From Methanosphaerula subterraneus (GTDB lineage: Archaea; Halobacteriota; Methanomicrobia; Methanomicrobiales; Methanospirillaceae): a stretch of DNA of 64,000 bases. Below are positions 1 to 8,619 of the stretch, one piece after another. The stretch covers positions 2,232,001-2,296,000 of the forward strand of contig NZ_CP170508.1 of assembly GCF_052055875.1 (NCBI RefSeq), written 5' to 3'. The notes beneath the pieces were generated by a model. It saw only the letters and a program-made list of their open reading frames with translations. It was not told where the DNA came from and did no database searches. How positions within the stretch are numbered: the first letter of the stretch is position 1; every line of letters begins with the position of its first letter. The position numbers were made by a program, and so were the translations under genes.

Positions 1-100
1 GGGAGGAGATCCTCTCGTGGGTTTCGGCTCTCCGGGATGGGTATATATGTGATGTTGTGTAATCACGTAGCTATTACCCTGGCTTTCGTGGTGATCTGAT

Positions 101-301
101 ATGAAGATCAAGAAGAACAGACCAATTGTCTCATCTGATGCGCCGCTCTTCCGAAAGGACAGGCGGCGGTACCTGGACCGTCCCTACGTGGAGCTGGAGG
201 TCGGGCCGATGCTCGCAAACCTCTGTATCGGGTTGTTTGCAGCGGCCACGACGATGGCCGGGTTGACGCTCGGAACATTCCTCCGGCTGGCAGGGTTCTA
301 A
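101..301 (+). CDS. small membrane protein, unknown function
   Basis: A 66-residue protein of unknown function. The N-terminal half is basic and polar (MKIKKNRP, then RKDRRR), and the C-terminal 30 residues form one likely membrane helix starting near residue 36 (MLANLCIGLF). A GGTGAT element lies just upstream of the ATG and a TATA-like stretch is at about 40-47, so it looks like an expressed single gene. It runs in the same direction as the flavoprotein gene that follows. The longer open frame on the opposite strand (108-953) is a shadow of the two plus-strand genes. I do not recognise the family, so the call rests on the start context and the helix. Confidence 0.5.
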   Translation: MKIKKNRPIVSSDAPLFRKDRRRYLDRPYVELEVGPMLANLCIGLFAAATTMAGLTLGTFLRLAGF

Positions 302-365
302 AGGGTCCGGGATATCCTCTTTTTTGCGACAGACCTAACAACCAGTGTACCCCATCTCTCACCTG

Positions 366-935
366 ATGACTGATAAGAAGGTCGTGCTGCTCTGCGGCAG
401 CCCACGTCAGGACGGGAACACCCGGCAGGTGCTCGACGAGTGTGCCTCGGTGATCAGGGCATCCGGGGTCGAGGCTGAGGTGATTCCGCTCGGTTCGATG
501 CAGGTCAGGTCGTGCATCGCCTGCATGAAGTGCCGGGAGCTGGGACGGTGTGTCCTCGATGACGGGCTCGACGAGGTGATCGAGCAGGTCCGGGGGGCAG
601 AGGGTTTGATCGTCGGCGCCCCGGTCTATTTCGGGACGGCCCGGGCCGATATGATGGCCGCCCTGCAGCGGATCGGGATGGTCTCGAAGGGGAACGGGAA
701 CTTCCTCTCCTGGAAGGTCGGGGGGCCGATCGCTGTGGCACGGCGAGGCGGACAGACCAGCAGTCTGCAGGAGATGCTGATGTTCTTCCTGAGCAACGAT
801 ATGATTGTGCCGGGTTCTCTGTACTGGAACATGCTCTTTGGCGGGAATCAGGGGGATGTCTGGAAGGACGAGGAGGGGATCCTCGGGATCCGACGGTTCG
901 CCGAGAATGTTGCAGAACTGGTCAAACGGATCTGA
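366..935 (+). CDS. iron-sulfur flavoprotein (NADPH-dependent FMN reductase family)
   Basis: A flavodoxin-fold protein of about 189 residues. Near the N-terminus it has the phosphate loop of FMN reductases (LLCGSPRQDGNT). About 50 residues in comes a compact cluster CIACMKCRELGRC, spaced C-x2-C-x2-C-x5-C, which is the [4Fe-4S] ligand pattern of archaeal iron-sulfur flavoproteins (Isf). Later it has the GAPVYFG loop of the family. Isf proteins pass electrons from ferredoxin to small acceptors such as oxygen or peroxide and are common in methanogens; the acceptor here is unknown. The frame stays open to a GTG at 345, but the ATG at 366 (MTDKKVVLL) fits the family N-terminus better. Confidence 0.8.
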   Translation: MTDKKVVLLCGSPRQDGNTRQVLDECASVIRASGVEAEVIPLGSMQVRSCIACMKCRELGRCVLDDGLDEVIEQVRGAEGLIVGAPVYFGTARADMMAALQRIGMVSKGNGNFLSWKVGGPIAVARRGGQTSSLQEMLMFFLSNDMIVPGSLYWNMLFGGNQGDVWKDEEGILGIRRFAENVAELVKRI

Positions 936-1017
936 TCCATCCATGATACGCACGTCGATCTGGATTATTTCTCCAGAAATTCTCTCTTTTCAAATTCTGC
1001 GATGCCGTGACCAGAGT

Positions 1018-1027
1018 TATCATATAA
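1018..1027 (+). promoter_or_regulatory. TATA box of the lipoprotein gene at 1080
   Basis: The AT-rich element TTATCATATAA lies about 55-60 bases before the ATG at 1080. An archaeal start would then fall near 1045-1052, just before a 9-codon frame (ATG 1054) that overlaps the lipoprotein start. Confidence 0.4.
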
Positions 1028-1079
1028 GGGGAGACTCCAACATATTCACATCTATGAGCACCAAGATCGGGGTTCTGAT

Positions 1080-2438
1080 ATGAAGAGATCACCGCTGGTC
1101 ATCACAGCCCTGCTCGCAGTTCTGCTGCTCAGTGCAGGGTGTACCCAGTCCTCTTCATTGACCGTGAAGTTGAGCGATCACCCGTCGTTCGGAACAATCC
1201 TGACCGATTCCAACGGGCGTGCGCTCTATTTCCTTGCAAAGGATGTGCCCGGGACCGGGAAGGCCACTGACCTTGGAGAGTTTGGTCGGTATTATCCGCC
1301 CTTCTATGCGGAGAACGTGGTCTCTTCGACCGGGATCAATATCTCGGACTTTGGTATTCTGACCCGAACGGATGGGAAGAAGCAGACCACCTACAAGGGC
1401 TGGCCGCTGTACTACTACTTCAATGACAAGAATGCCGGCGATCTGAAACTGGACACGGCCTCGAATATCTGGTTTGCGATCCGGCCAGATTTCACGCTGA
1501 TGGTCGAGGAGAAGGACAACCCCGGTCTGTACCTGACCGATGCCGCCGGGAAGACGCTCTATGTGTACGGGAACGGTTCGGCGAACAGCACGGTTGTCAA
1601 CCCGGATGTCTCTGTGCCGACGCCGAGCGTGAAGAACGAGACCGGCAAAACTCCATTCTATACCGAGCGGGCTTCCGGTCCGACGGTGCTGAACCTGCGG
1701 GACTTCGGGGTCATCAAGCGGCAGGACGGGACCAGGCAGAGCACCTGGCGGGGAATGCCGCTGGCCTATTCGACCGCCGATAAACTGCCCGGGGATACGC
1801 TCGGGGAAGGAAACGGCTGGAGTCTCGTCAAGCTGGCGCCGGCGGTCTCGATCGCATCGTTCGGGAATGTGACCCCCGCTGGCCAGACGGTCGGGCAGAA
1901 CCAGACGCAGAACCAGACCACGAAGGCGACGACCACCGTGACGACGACGGCGACGACCACGGCGACGACGGTGAAGACGACAGAGCCGACGACGGTGGCC
2001 ACGTCCGCCACGTCGACCTATGTGGTCCCCGCGTATCCGGTCTCCAATGGGGACGGGTCGTATTACTACCCGGTGACGGTGGCGACGAGCCAGACGGCCG
2101 CTGATTCGCTCACGCCGAACACGTCCCAGACGATCCTGATCCCGACCGGGCAGGTCGTGACGACCGAGACCCTGGCGCCGGTGACGTCGGTGCAGACGGT
2201 GGTGACGAAGACCCAGGTGACCACCAGGACCCAGCAGACGGTCGCTCCGCAGACGACGACGATGGCAACCGTCCTGACGACCGCCCCGCTGACGACGGTG
2301 CCATCGGTACCGACCGAGCAGACGACTGCGGTGCAGACGACGGTGCCCCAGGTGCCGACGCAAGCAGTGACGACGGTGCCGCAGCCGGTGATCCCGGTCA
2401 CGGTGCAGACCACGATCCCGGTACCGGTTCCGGCCTGA
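1080..2438 (+). CDS. secreted lipoprotein with Yx(F/W/Y)xxD repeats and a Thr-rich tail
   Basis: A 452-residue exported protein. The signal peptide (residues 1-21) ends in the lipobox LLSAGC, so Cys21 should carry a lipid anchor. Residues 25-255 contain repeats of the 'secreted repeat of unknown function' type (PF03640/COG4315), for example ALYFLAKD, PLYYYFND and TLYVYGNG. Residues from about 275 to the end are a low-complexity Thr/Val/Pro/Gln tail, probably an extended, possibly glycosylated stalk. The tail causes long spurious frames on the other strand. The biochemical role of the repeat is not known. A 9-codon frame overlaps the start. Confidence 0.8.
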   Translation: MKRSPLVITALLAVLLLSAGCTQSSSLTVKLSDHPSFGTILTDSNGRALYFLAKDVPGTGKATDLGEFGRYYPPFYAENVVSSTGINISDFGILTRTDGKKQTTYKGWPLYYYFNDKNAGDLKLDTASNIWFAIRPDFTLMVEEKDNPGLYLTDAAGKTLYVYGNGSANSTVVNPDVSVPTPSVKNETGKTPFYTERASGPTVLNLRDFGVIKRQDGTRQSTWRGMPLAYSTADKLPGDTLGEGNGWSLVKLAPAVSIASFGNVTPAGQTVGQNQTQNQTTKATTTVTTTATTTATTVKTTEPTTVATSATSTYVVPAYPVSNGDGSYYYPVTVATSQTAADSLTPNTSQTILIPTGQVVTTETLAPVTSVQTVVTKTQVTTRTQQTVAPQTTTMATVLTTAPLTTVPSVPTEQTTAVQTTVPQVPTQAVTTVPQPVIPVTVQTTIPVPVPA

Positions 2439-2523
2439 TCCGGTTCTTCTTTTTAATATTTAGTGAGTGAGAGATCCTTCGCCAGGACGGATAGGGCCCC
2501 TGCCGGCATTCCTGTCATCCGTA

Positions 2524-3054
2524 TCAGGGGAAGCGAATCGCTTCACTGGTGCTGCGAAGGGAGGGCGGCCGGTTTGGGCTGCGATGGAACCTGGTGGAAT
2601 CTGATGGCGCCGGTGCCGGGTTCTTGATCGTATCTCCTCCAGCAGATACGGCCGGCTCCGAGTTCTGGTCGTTTGCAGTAGGGGAGATCTTTTGCGGCAC
2701 GTTTGCATCAGTTTGCAGCAGACTGCTGCAAACAAGCGGAGCCTTTACCTGGTTCTGATTTTCGATTCCGATACAATCCTCCAGATTCTCATTTTGTTTG
2801 CAGCAGATCGCGGGATCGCACACACAGTCACCACCATCACCCTCTTCAATCGGGGGGGTCTGCGTGTTCTCCAGATCTGCTGCAAAGAACGATCTATCTT
2901 CCTGTACGCAGGATGATACAGTGTCCGTTTCGCCGGCCGGCGCCGTCTCTGCGTTTTTGTTCTTTGCAGCATCTGCCGCAAACGTGCTGCAAACGTGCCG
3001 CAAATGATGCAAATCATCTTCACCCGGACTGGTGACCGCGGCATCTCCGCAGTA
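2524..3054 (-). pseudogene. decayed coding cassette A
   Basis: An open minus-strand frame without ATG, running from just after a stop near 3057 down to 2524. Its middle part (2916-2848) reads SSCVQEDRSFFAADLENTQT, preceded by CSTFAADAAKNKN. This matches a plus-strand frame at 3357-3650 (STFSAIAENK, then SSCVCTEGSLFSADLKSTQT) over about 60 residues, and a shorter frame at 3309-3151. No recognisable domain precedes it. I infer a remnant of the C-terminal part of a repeated gene family of unknown function. The DNA is dense in TTTGCAGCA and TTTGCGGCA words. Confidence 0.4.
2711..2733. repeat. perfect 23-base palindrome
   Basis: Two 11-base arms, GTTTGCAGCAG and its exact reverse complement, flank a single A. 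It lies where plus- and minus-strand copies of the decayed cassette face each other. It could form a strong hairpin or be a dyad binding site. Confidence 0.6.
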
Positions 3055-3150
3055 TCAGCAGGTGGTCGCAGCATCTTTGCAGTTTTTGCTGCTGACTATC
3101 GGAGGATATTGTCGGCTGGATTTCTGAATCCGGAGGCGGATACCATTTTT

Positions 3151-3309
3151 TTATTTTTGTCCGCAGTTTTTTTCCGGAACACACACAGTGACACACGAAC
3201 TCCCCTCCGGTGAGGGTGCGGGGTGCGTGCTCTTCATTTCTGCTGCGTTTAACGATCCTTCTCTCTGTACGCATAATGATTTATCATCCGTTTCCACAGA
3301 CGAGGCCGT
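3151..3309 (-). pseudogene. decayed coding cassette C
   Basis: A 52-codon minus-strand frame with stops at both ends (3310-3312 and 3151-3153) and no start codon. It reads SSVETDDKSLCVQREGSLNA followed by AEMKSTHPAPSPEG, which lines up with cassette A (ETDTVSSCVQEDRSFFAADL) and cassette B. At the DNA level the 3178-3310 stretch also resembles 2820-2940. It is more diverged than A and B. Best read as a third, strongly decayed copy; function unknown. Confidence 0.35.
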
Positions 3310-3356
3310 TTATCGATTTTCATGGTCGCAGTTGAAACTGCGTTTATGCTGCGTAT

Positions 3357-3650
3357 ATGCTGCTGATGCTGCTGACAAGTGTTCGACCGCGGATCGGGAT
3401 CCCGGTCTGGCTCTCACCCGACCTGGGCGACGGGGACGATGAAGACTCCAGATATTTTCAGCATTTTCAGCAGACTTTCAGCACATTTTCAGCAATTGCA
3501 GAAAATAAAGCGGAGCCAGATCCGGAAGCCGCTGGCGGAGATCCTAAAGGATCTTCTTGTGTATGTACTGAAGGATCCTTATTTTCAGCAGATCTGAAGA
3601 GCACACAGACCCCCCCGATCGCGAGGGCTGATCCGTGTGTGTCCGTGTGA
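3357..3650 (+). pseudogene. decayed coding cassette B, opposite orientation
   Basis: A 97-residue plus-strand frame that is the mirror partner of cassette A. Residues 34-50 carry repeated Phe-Gln/Ser units encoded by a run of TTTTCAGCA words. Residues 66-88 hold the shared block SSCVCTEGSLFSADLKSTQT. It ends shortly after, at 3650. The first residues (MLLMLLTSVRP) do not look like a natural N-terminus. Either this is the tail of a lost gene or a very small unusual protein; I favour a remnant. Confidence 0.4.
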
Positions 3651-3770
3651 TCTGCGATCTGCTGAAAATGAAAATGAAAAAACGTAAATTTCCCTGAATC
3701 GACGAAAGGAGATATTCACGGCCCCAGTTGTCTTTCAGCAACTGCTGAAAATCTGCTGAAGTCTACTGAA
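3455..3770. repeat. cluster of TTTTCAGCA / TGCTGAAAA words
   Basis: At least nine copies or near-copies of a 9-base word occur on both strands, including an inverted pair at 3733-3740 and 3743-3750 (TTTCAGCA, two bases, TGCTGAAA). The left half of the same region (2670-3010) uses the related words TTTGCAGCA and TGCTGCAAA. Confidence 0.6.
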
Positions 3771-3827
3771 AATGTACTGATAATGATGAAAATGGTCCAG
3801 AGCCGGCGGCAGCAGCTCCAGAGGTAT

Positions 3828-4358
3828 CTACCCTTCCTGTGCCGGCTCCGGCTCTCTCTCTCCTGTTCCCTCCCCTCCCTCATCAACCGGTGAAGCATCG
3901 ACCGCTTCGTACCGGTACACCCACCACCCGACGACGAAGACGAGCGGCAGCCCCACCGGGATGGCGAAGCCGGCCGGCCCGTTGAGGAGGGGGCCGTACT
4001 GCTGCACCAGCGAGGCGAGCATCGCGATGCCGGCGAGGATCGTCAGGAGGCCGGGGACGCGGTGGCGGGTGCTCCTCTTTGCATGCTCATACAGCAGCAG
4101 GCAGGTCGCGGCTGCGAGGAGGACGGTGCCGGCCTCCCAGAGAAGGATGGAGATGGCTGATTTGAGGGAGAGGATGCCGGAGGTGACATATCCCAGGTTT
4201 GAATAGGCAGAAATCAGGCTTGTTCCCTGATATGATACGATATACGAGAACCATGGGCCTTGTATTCCAGTGCCTAACCAGTCGCCAATGACAAAGATTG
4301 TTGAAGGAATCACATTAAGGAGAGATACAATCAGGAGGATTTCATACTTTACACGCAT
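3828..4358 (-). CDS. four-helix membrane protein, unknown function
   Basis: A 176-residue integral membrane protein. Four hydrophobic segments are visible: about residues 7-27, 60-88 (broad), 100-120 and 128-148. It ends in a charged tail rich in Glu and Gly. The N-terminus MRVKYEILLIV has positive charge before the first helix. I do not recognise a family. It stands alone on the minus strand, separated by about 80 bases from the pilin-like gene upstream. Its 3' end adjoins the decayed cassette region. Confidence 0.6.
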   Translation of the reverse strand: MRVKYEILLIVSLLNVIPSTIFVIGDWLGTGIQGPWFSYIVSYQGTSLISAYSNLGYVTSGILSLKSAISILLWEAGTVLLAAATCLLLYEHAKRSTRHRVPGLLTILAGIAMLASLVQQYGPLLNGPAGFAIPVGLPLVFVVGWWVYRYEAVDASPVDEGGEGTGEREPEPAQEG

Positions 4359-4439
4359 ATATCCACCCTCTAGATCGTAGATTTATCAGATCAGTGATTT
4401 TCATCCTGTACCTTTGAAAAAAGGATAAATTATGGGAAT

Positions 4440-4814
4440 TTAGTAATTGCTATCCAGAATGACTGATGAAGAGCCATCTTTGAAGCTTGCAGAAACTACA
4501 GTATGACCCCGAGGACCAGAAATTGTCACTCCTACATTCGGATTCTCAATTGTTTTAGCATTCGCTCCGTTAAAAGTCGCGGTTATATTTGAAACCTGGT
4601 TTGCATCCTGTCCACCCTGATAGGTGATAACGACCTCATTTGGAAATGTAGCATTTATCTGTCCAGTTGCAGCCACAACATGCGACTTGGAAATACTTCC
4701 GGACATCCCGAATACGAACGCTGCGATCACTGCTGCGAGAATCACCGTCACCGCGACCATCAGGATGACCCCGATGACCGGCGAAACTGCATCTTCATTT
4801 CGTGCCATCTTCAT
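4440..4814 (-). CDS. archaeal type IV pilin-like protein
   Basis: A short secreted pilin of about 124 residues. After a short charged leader (MKMARNEDA) comes the archaeal pilin motif VSPVIGVILMVAVTVILAAV, a class III signal peptide and assembly helix in one. Prepilin peptidase is expected to cut just before this helix. The rest is a small beta-rich, Asn/Thr-rich head. The open frame reaches a TTG at 4829, but the ATG at 4814 has GGTGA five bases upstream, which decides the start. No pilus assembly ATPase or platform gene is nearby. Confidence 0.8.
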   Translation of the reverse strand: MKMARNEDAVSPVIGVILMVAVTVILAAVIAAFVFGMSGSISKSHVVAATGQINATFPNEVVITYQGGQDANQVSNITATFNGANAKTIENPNVGVTISGPRGHTVVSASFKDGSSSVILDSNY

Positions 4815-4829
4815 TATGTTCACCTTCAA

Positions 4830-5431
4830 TAATGCAACATCTGTGCATTGCAGTATTGGATGATAATATGCCGCTCAGAGATATAAATCCTGCGAACAGG
4901 GATATCTCCCATATCGCCGACTTCTCCACCATTCAGGGGCAGAGCATCAATAAATCAGACGAAAACGGAAACAAAATCCCTCCCCTGAACCGTCTGCCGG
5001 CCGGCCGTTCTGCGAGGGATTTTGATCGCAGCCCGCTGAATGTAATCAAGGGTGCAGGAAACTGCACTATAATATAGGGGCAGGACCAGATGAGAATCCA
5101 TACAGGATCGGGACAATCGGATGGCTGGGGAACCGGTGCGGTTTAGCATCGAAAACCGGCGATCCGGGGGGCAGAACCCTGCATCAGCCGACGATCACCG
5201 TGATCGACGATGGGACGTCAATCAGCTGCGGGATCACCCGCCAGAAGCCGGCGGAGATCCGGGGATTTCTGGTATACTCGTGCGCGTCACCTCTACAGCC
5301 GGCCGGCCCGGGTCACCCGTCAACCCCAGCCCTCGATGCTCCATCCGTTGCGATCCCATAATCGGCAGATTAGACCGAAATACCAGTATCCCTCTTTATG
5401 CTGCTTTTGGTTGAGCGATCACCTCAACCAC
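4830..5431. other. intergenic stretch without a convincing gene
   Basis: About 600 bases between the pilin-like gene and the S-layer promoter. Several short frames exist on both strands but none has start signals or a recognisable product. One plus-strand frame without ATG (about 5030-5362) is open for roughly 110 codons and could be a remnant. Confidence 0.4.
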
Positions 5432-5433
5432 AA

Positions 5434-5446
5434 AGGATATATTAAG
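5434..5446 (+). promoter_or_regulatory. TATA box of the S-layer gene
   Basis: The element AAGGATATATTAAG is a good BRE/TATA match. Transcription would start near 5465-5470, leaving a leader of about 115 bases before the ATG at 5585. Long leaders are typical of strongly expressed archaeal S-layer genes. Confidence 0.55.
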
Positions 5447-5570
5447 TGTTCTACTAATATTGAACCATATTCCGTCGTTCGGAGTATAGAGCAAGCAGAA
5501 CCCGAATTCGACACATGTCGAACAGGCGGGTGGATCATTCCACTAACAGAAGTAAGCTGATTACTTTATA

Positions 5571-5577
5571 AGGAGGA
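5571..5577 (+). promoter_or_regulatory. strong ribosome binding site of the S-layer gene
   Basis: AGGAGGA lies eight bases before the ATG at 5585, the strongest Shine-Dalgarno match noticed in the window. Confidence 0.7.
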
Positions 5578-5584
5578 AAGCAAG

Positions 5585-8257
5585 ATGATAAAAAAATTGA
5601 GCATAGCACTGGTTTCACTGGTGTTACTGGCGATGGTATTCGTTGCCCCTGTTGGAGCACAAGACAATACCACAGTCGTAACTGCAGTGAACACCACCGC
5701 AGTGCCAACAATTCCAGCAGATATTCTGGCAAATCTGACCAATCTGACAAATGTAACGACCGTTCCAACAGTCGTTAGCAATGTGACCACAGTTGCAGCA
5801 AATGCAACCGGCAACATCAAGGTTGTCCCGGCATCCGGGTCAGTCTACGTCGGTGAAGCAGGCCTGAACCTGAACACCCTCGCAGGCATCCAGAACGGCG
5901 ACACCCTCGGATGGTACCAGTCCGGATCCAACATCCAGACCAACTCGCCAGATGACACCTTCGTCATCAGCGATGCACTGAACGTCTATATTGCACCAGG
6001 CACCAAGACCGGTGTGTGGTACAACCTGAAGACCAACACGCCAGCGATCACCGTCAAGGACCCATCGCTCGCAATGAAGATCTTCGATGTCAAGACCGGC
6101 AAGGACGTCACCAACAAGCAGGTTGTTGAAGGCGCACTCCTGAACTTCAGGATCGACAGCAACCTCGACGCGTTCACCCAGCGTGGTGTCACTGGAGCTC
6201 CAGTCACCATCAAGGTAAAGGACCCGTCAGGCAACGTCTACGTAGCACTGTACAATGACCTCAAGCAGGCCAATGGACTTGTCAACATCCCTGTCTCCTC
6301 CAGCTCGTTCTTCGTGAAGGGAACTGGAACCTCAGGCGCAATGTGGGACACCAACTACCAGGACTACAAGAACGGCGACTACAAGATCTGGGTTGAGTCC
6401 AATGTCAACGGCATGAAGGACAACTACAAGGACCCAGCATCAGGTGCAGACAACACCGGCAAGACCATCTCGTCGGTCTACACTCTGACCATCGGCCAGG
6501 ACGCCCTTGCAATCACCAGCAACGCTGACGCGACTGCAGGTGTCATCAGAAACAACGACTTCGCAATCTCAATCAGCGGCAGACCAAACCAGGCGTACAA
6601 CCTGTGGGTCTCAGGCACCAGCTCAATGACCGGTGCAGCCGGGGACATGCCACCAGCAATCAAGAGCGGCCAGAATGGTGTCGCAGCTGGAGCAGCAACC
6701 ACCGGTAGCTACGTCTACAACAATGCAGGCGCAACCGTTGCAAGCGATGTCGCAGCAGGTGTCAACCCTGACACTGGCTTATCAGCATACTATGCAAACG
6801 TAACCACCGACGACAACGGCAAGAGGACTGTCGGGTTCTCGACCAACGCCAGCACCAAGGACCAGACCTACACGATCAAGGTCCAGTGGACTGACTCAAA
6901 CGGCGAGTTCAAGTCAGACTCAGTTAAGGTAAAGGTCAGCAAGGGCGAGGTCACCATCACCTCAAGCGGCAACCAGAGCTACTTCCTTGGTGAATCGATC
7001 ACCCTGAGCGGTAAGAACACAGACTCCTCAAACGTCTTCCTGTTCATCACCGGTCCAAACACCCCAGTCAACGGTGCAAACCTCAATGACATTCAGGCTG
7101 TTGTAAACGGCCAGGCCGGCTCATTCACCCAGGAAACCGTCAACACTGACGACACCTGGTCATACAAGTGGGAGACCAGCAACCTGAACATCGATGCAGG
7201 TTCATACACCATCTACGCAGTCGGCGTCCCGGCAGACAAGGACCACCTTAAGGATGCCAAGTACGCGACTGCCTCAGTCATCATCAAGAAGCCGTTCGTA
7301 ACCGCCAATGCATCAGCAGCAACGGTTGCCAAGGGCGACAAGTTAGTCATCACCGGCCTTGCCGAGGGCAAGCCCAGCTCAGTAGCATACTGGATCGTCG
7401 GCAAGAACCTGTTCGCGTACAACACCGAAACAGTGAACGACGACGGCACGTATGAAATCTCAATCGACCGCGGTACAACCCAGAACCTCGCATCAGGGCA
7501 GTACTTCGCAGTCATCCAGCACCCAATGAGCAACGGCATCTTCGATGTCGCACCATTCAAGAATGGCTCAGTCACCCGTGTCTACGATACCAGCGGTAAC
7601 TTCTTCATTGCAGAAGGCGCAGGCAGACTCCAGGGTTCAGACGCAGCCAACGCACTGGTCAACCTGCTGAACGGCGCAAACATTGACGACAAGTACACCA
7701 AGCTCAGCTTCGTCATCGATGAGCCAAGCATCACCATCAACGCTATCCCCGACAAGAACGTCGGAGACAAGTTTGAAGTTAGCGGAACCACCAACCTTGC
7801 AGTCGGCGACACCGTCCTGATCGACGTCCTGTCATCATCATTCCAGCCAACTGACAAGACCCAGGCCGGCGACTTCAGCGGTGTCTCAGGTTCAACCACC
7901 ATCGTCAAGGGCGACAATGGCAACACCTGGAACTTCACCGTCGATGCATCTGCATTCAAGGCAGACCAGTACTCAGTCAAGGTCGAGTCCATCGAGGCAA
8001 GTACTTCACAGACAAGCACTTTCAACCTCCTTGAGTCCGGCGCAGTCGGCAACGTAACTGCACAGCCAACCGCAGCAGTTACGACTGTTAAGACCAACGC
8101 AACCGGTTCCTCAACCTCGGCAGCAACCTCTGCAGCAACCTCCGCAGGCAACAACACCACCGCATCAACAGCCCCAACCCAGTCACCCGGATTCGGTGCA
8201 CTGGTTGCTCTGATCGGTCTCGGTGCAGTCGCCTTCCTGGTCGCACGCAGGAACTAA
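5585..8257 (+). CDS. major S-layer-type glycoprotein with PGF-CTERM anchor
   Basis: An 890-residue secreted protein. Residues 1-25 are a signal peptide (MIKKLSIALVSLVLLAMVF, cut near VGAQD). Residues from about 75 form a beta-rich domain (VYVGEAGLNLNTLAGIQNGD) like the DUF3821 family of Methanomicrobiales surface proteins, followed by further Ig-like stretches. A Thr/Ala/Ser-rich spacer (about 815-865) leads to QSPGFGALVALIGLGAVAFL and a short basic end, the archaeosortase PGF-CTERM signal. Many Asn-x-Ser/Thr sites suggest N-glycosylation. Codon use is strongly biased to C-ending codons, unlike the neighbours, which fits very high expression. I infer this is the main wall protein. Confidence 0.85.
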   Translation: MIKKLSIALVSLVLLAMVFVAPVGAQDNTTVVTAVNTTAVPTIPADILANLTNLTNVTTVPTVVSNVTTVAANATGNIKVVPASGSVYVGEAGLNLNTLAGIQNGDTLGWYQSGSNIQTNSPDDTFVISDALNVYIAPGTKTGVWYNLKTNTPAITVKDPSLAMKIFDVKTGKDVTNKQVVEGALLNFRIDSNLDAFTQRGVTGAPVTIKVKDPSGNVYVALYNDLKQANGLVNIPVSSSSFFVKGTGTSGAMWDTNYQDYKNGDYKIWVESNVNGMKDNYKDPASGADNTGKTISSVYTLTIGQDALAITSNADATAGVIRNNDFAISISGRPNQAYNLWVSGTSSMTGAAGDMPPAIKSGQNGVAAGAATTGSYVYNNAGATVASDVAAGVNPDTGLSAYYANVTTDDNGKRTVGFSTNASTKDQTYTIKVQWTDSNGEFKSDSVKVKVSKGEVTITSSGNQSYFLGESITLSGKNTDSSNVFLFITGPNTPVNGANLNDIQAVVNGQAGSFTQETVNTDDTWSYKWETSNLNIDAGSYTIYAVGVPADKDHLKDAKYATASVIIKKPFVTANASAATVAKGDKLVITGLAEGKPSSVAYWIVGKNLFAYNTETVNDDGTYEISIDRGTTQNLASGQYFAVIQHPMSNGIFDVAPFKNGSVTRVYDTSGNFFIAEGAGRLQGSDAANALVNLLNGANIDDKYTKLSFVIDEPSITINAIPDKNVGDKFEVSGTTNLAVGDTVLIDVLSSSFQPTDKTQAGDFSGVSGSTTIVKGDNGNTWNFTVDASAFKADQYSVKVESIEASTSQTSTFNLLESGAVGNVTAQPTAAVTTVKTNATGSSTSAATSAATSAGNNTTASTAPTQSPGFGALVALIGLGAVAFLVARRN

Positions 8258-8619
8258 TCACCCCTTTTTTTTGTCGGTGCAGCCAACAAGCGCACCATCC
8301 TGAATAATCGATCCCAGTAATCCGCCTTCTCGGCTCTATCAGCGTAGGCTATCCAGTCAGAACGACCGATCAGGTCCACCTGCAGAAAGGGTCTTCCTTG
8401 TGCACAGTCCCCCGTGCTTTTCTACCAGAAGAGTGGGGCGGACTTCTTCCTCCATCACCGTCGACCCTGGTGACCGAACGGCATCTCTCCATGCCCGTCA
8501 ACGAACTCCCGGCCGCTCTCCCCCCGTGGGGAGGGAAGATCCCCAGTTCAGGGGAGGATGCATACAGGGGGGATTGAAAATGGGACCGTGGTGCACGAAT
8601 CTTTTTCTAAAAAAAGAGA
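8258..8619. other. intergenic stretch with terminators
   Basis: A C4-T8 run at 8261-8272 directly after the S-layer stop is a likely terminator. Near the other end, an inverted A/T run (about 8599-8618) follows the minus-strand gene. Between them I see no supported gene. Confidence 0.45.
8261..8272 (+). terminator. T-tract terminator of the S-layer gene
   Basis: CCCC followed by eight T residues, four bases after the stop codon of the S-layer gene. Confidence 0.5.

Noticed and set aside
1155..2363. A 402-codon minus-strand frame rich in Arg and His
   Set aside because: It is the antisense of the lipoprotein's Thr-rich tail; the repeated ACG/GTG codons prevent stops on the other strand.
2670..3770. 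A CRISPR array
   Set aside because: Repeats are only about 9 bases, irregularly spaced and on both strands; no regular spacers and no cas genes.
2460..3800. A possible replication origin based on repeated words and a palindrome
   Set aside because: No cdc6/orc1 gene is nearby, the words are not the known origin-box type, and the translated blocks align with each other, so decayed coding copies explain more.
5030..5362. A possible small gene upstream of the S-layer gene
   Set aside because: Open for about 110 codons but without ATG, GTG with a ribosome site, or a recognisable motif; left as intergenic.
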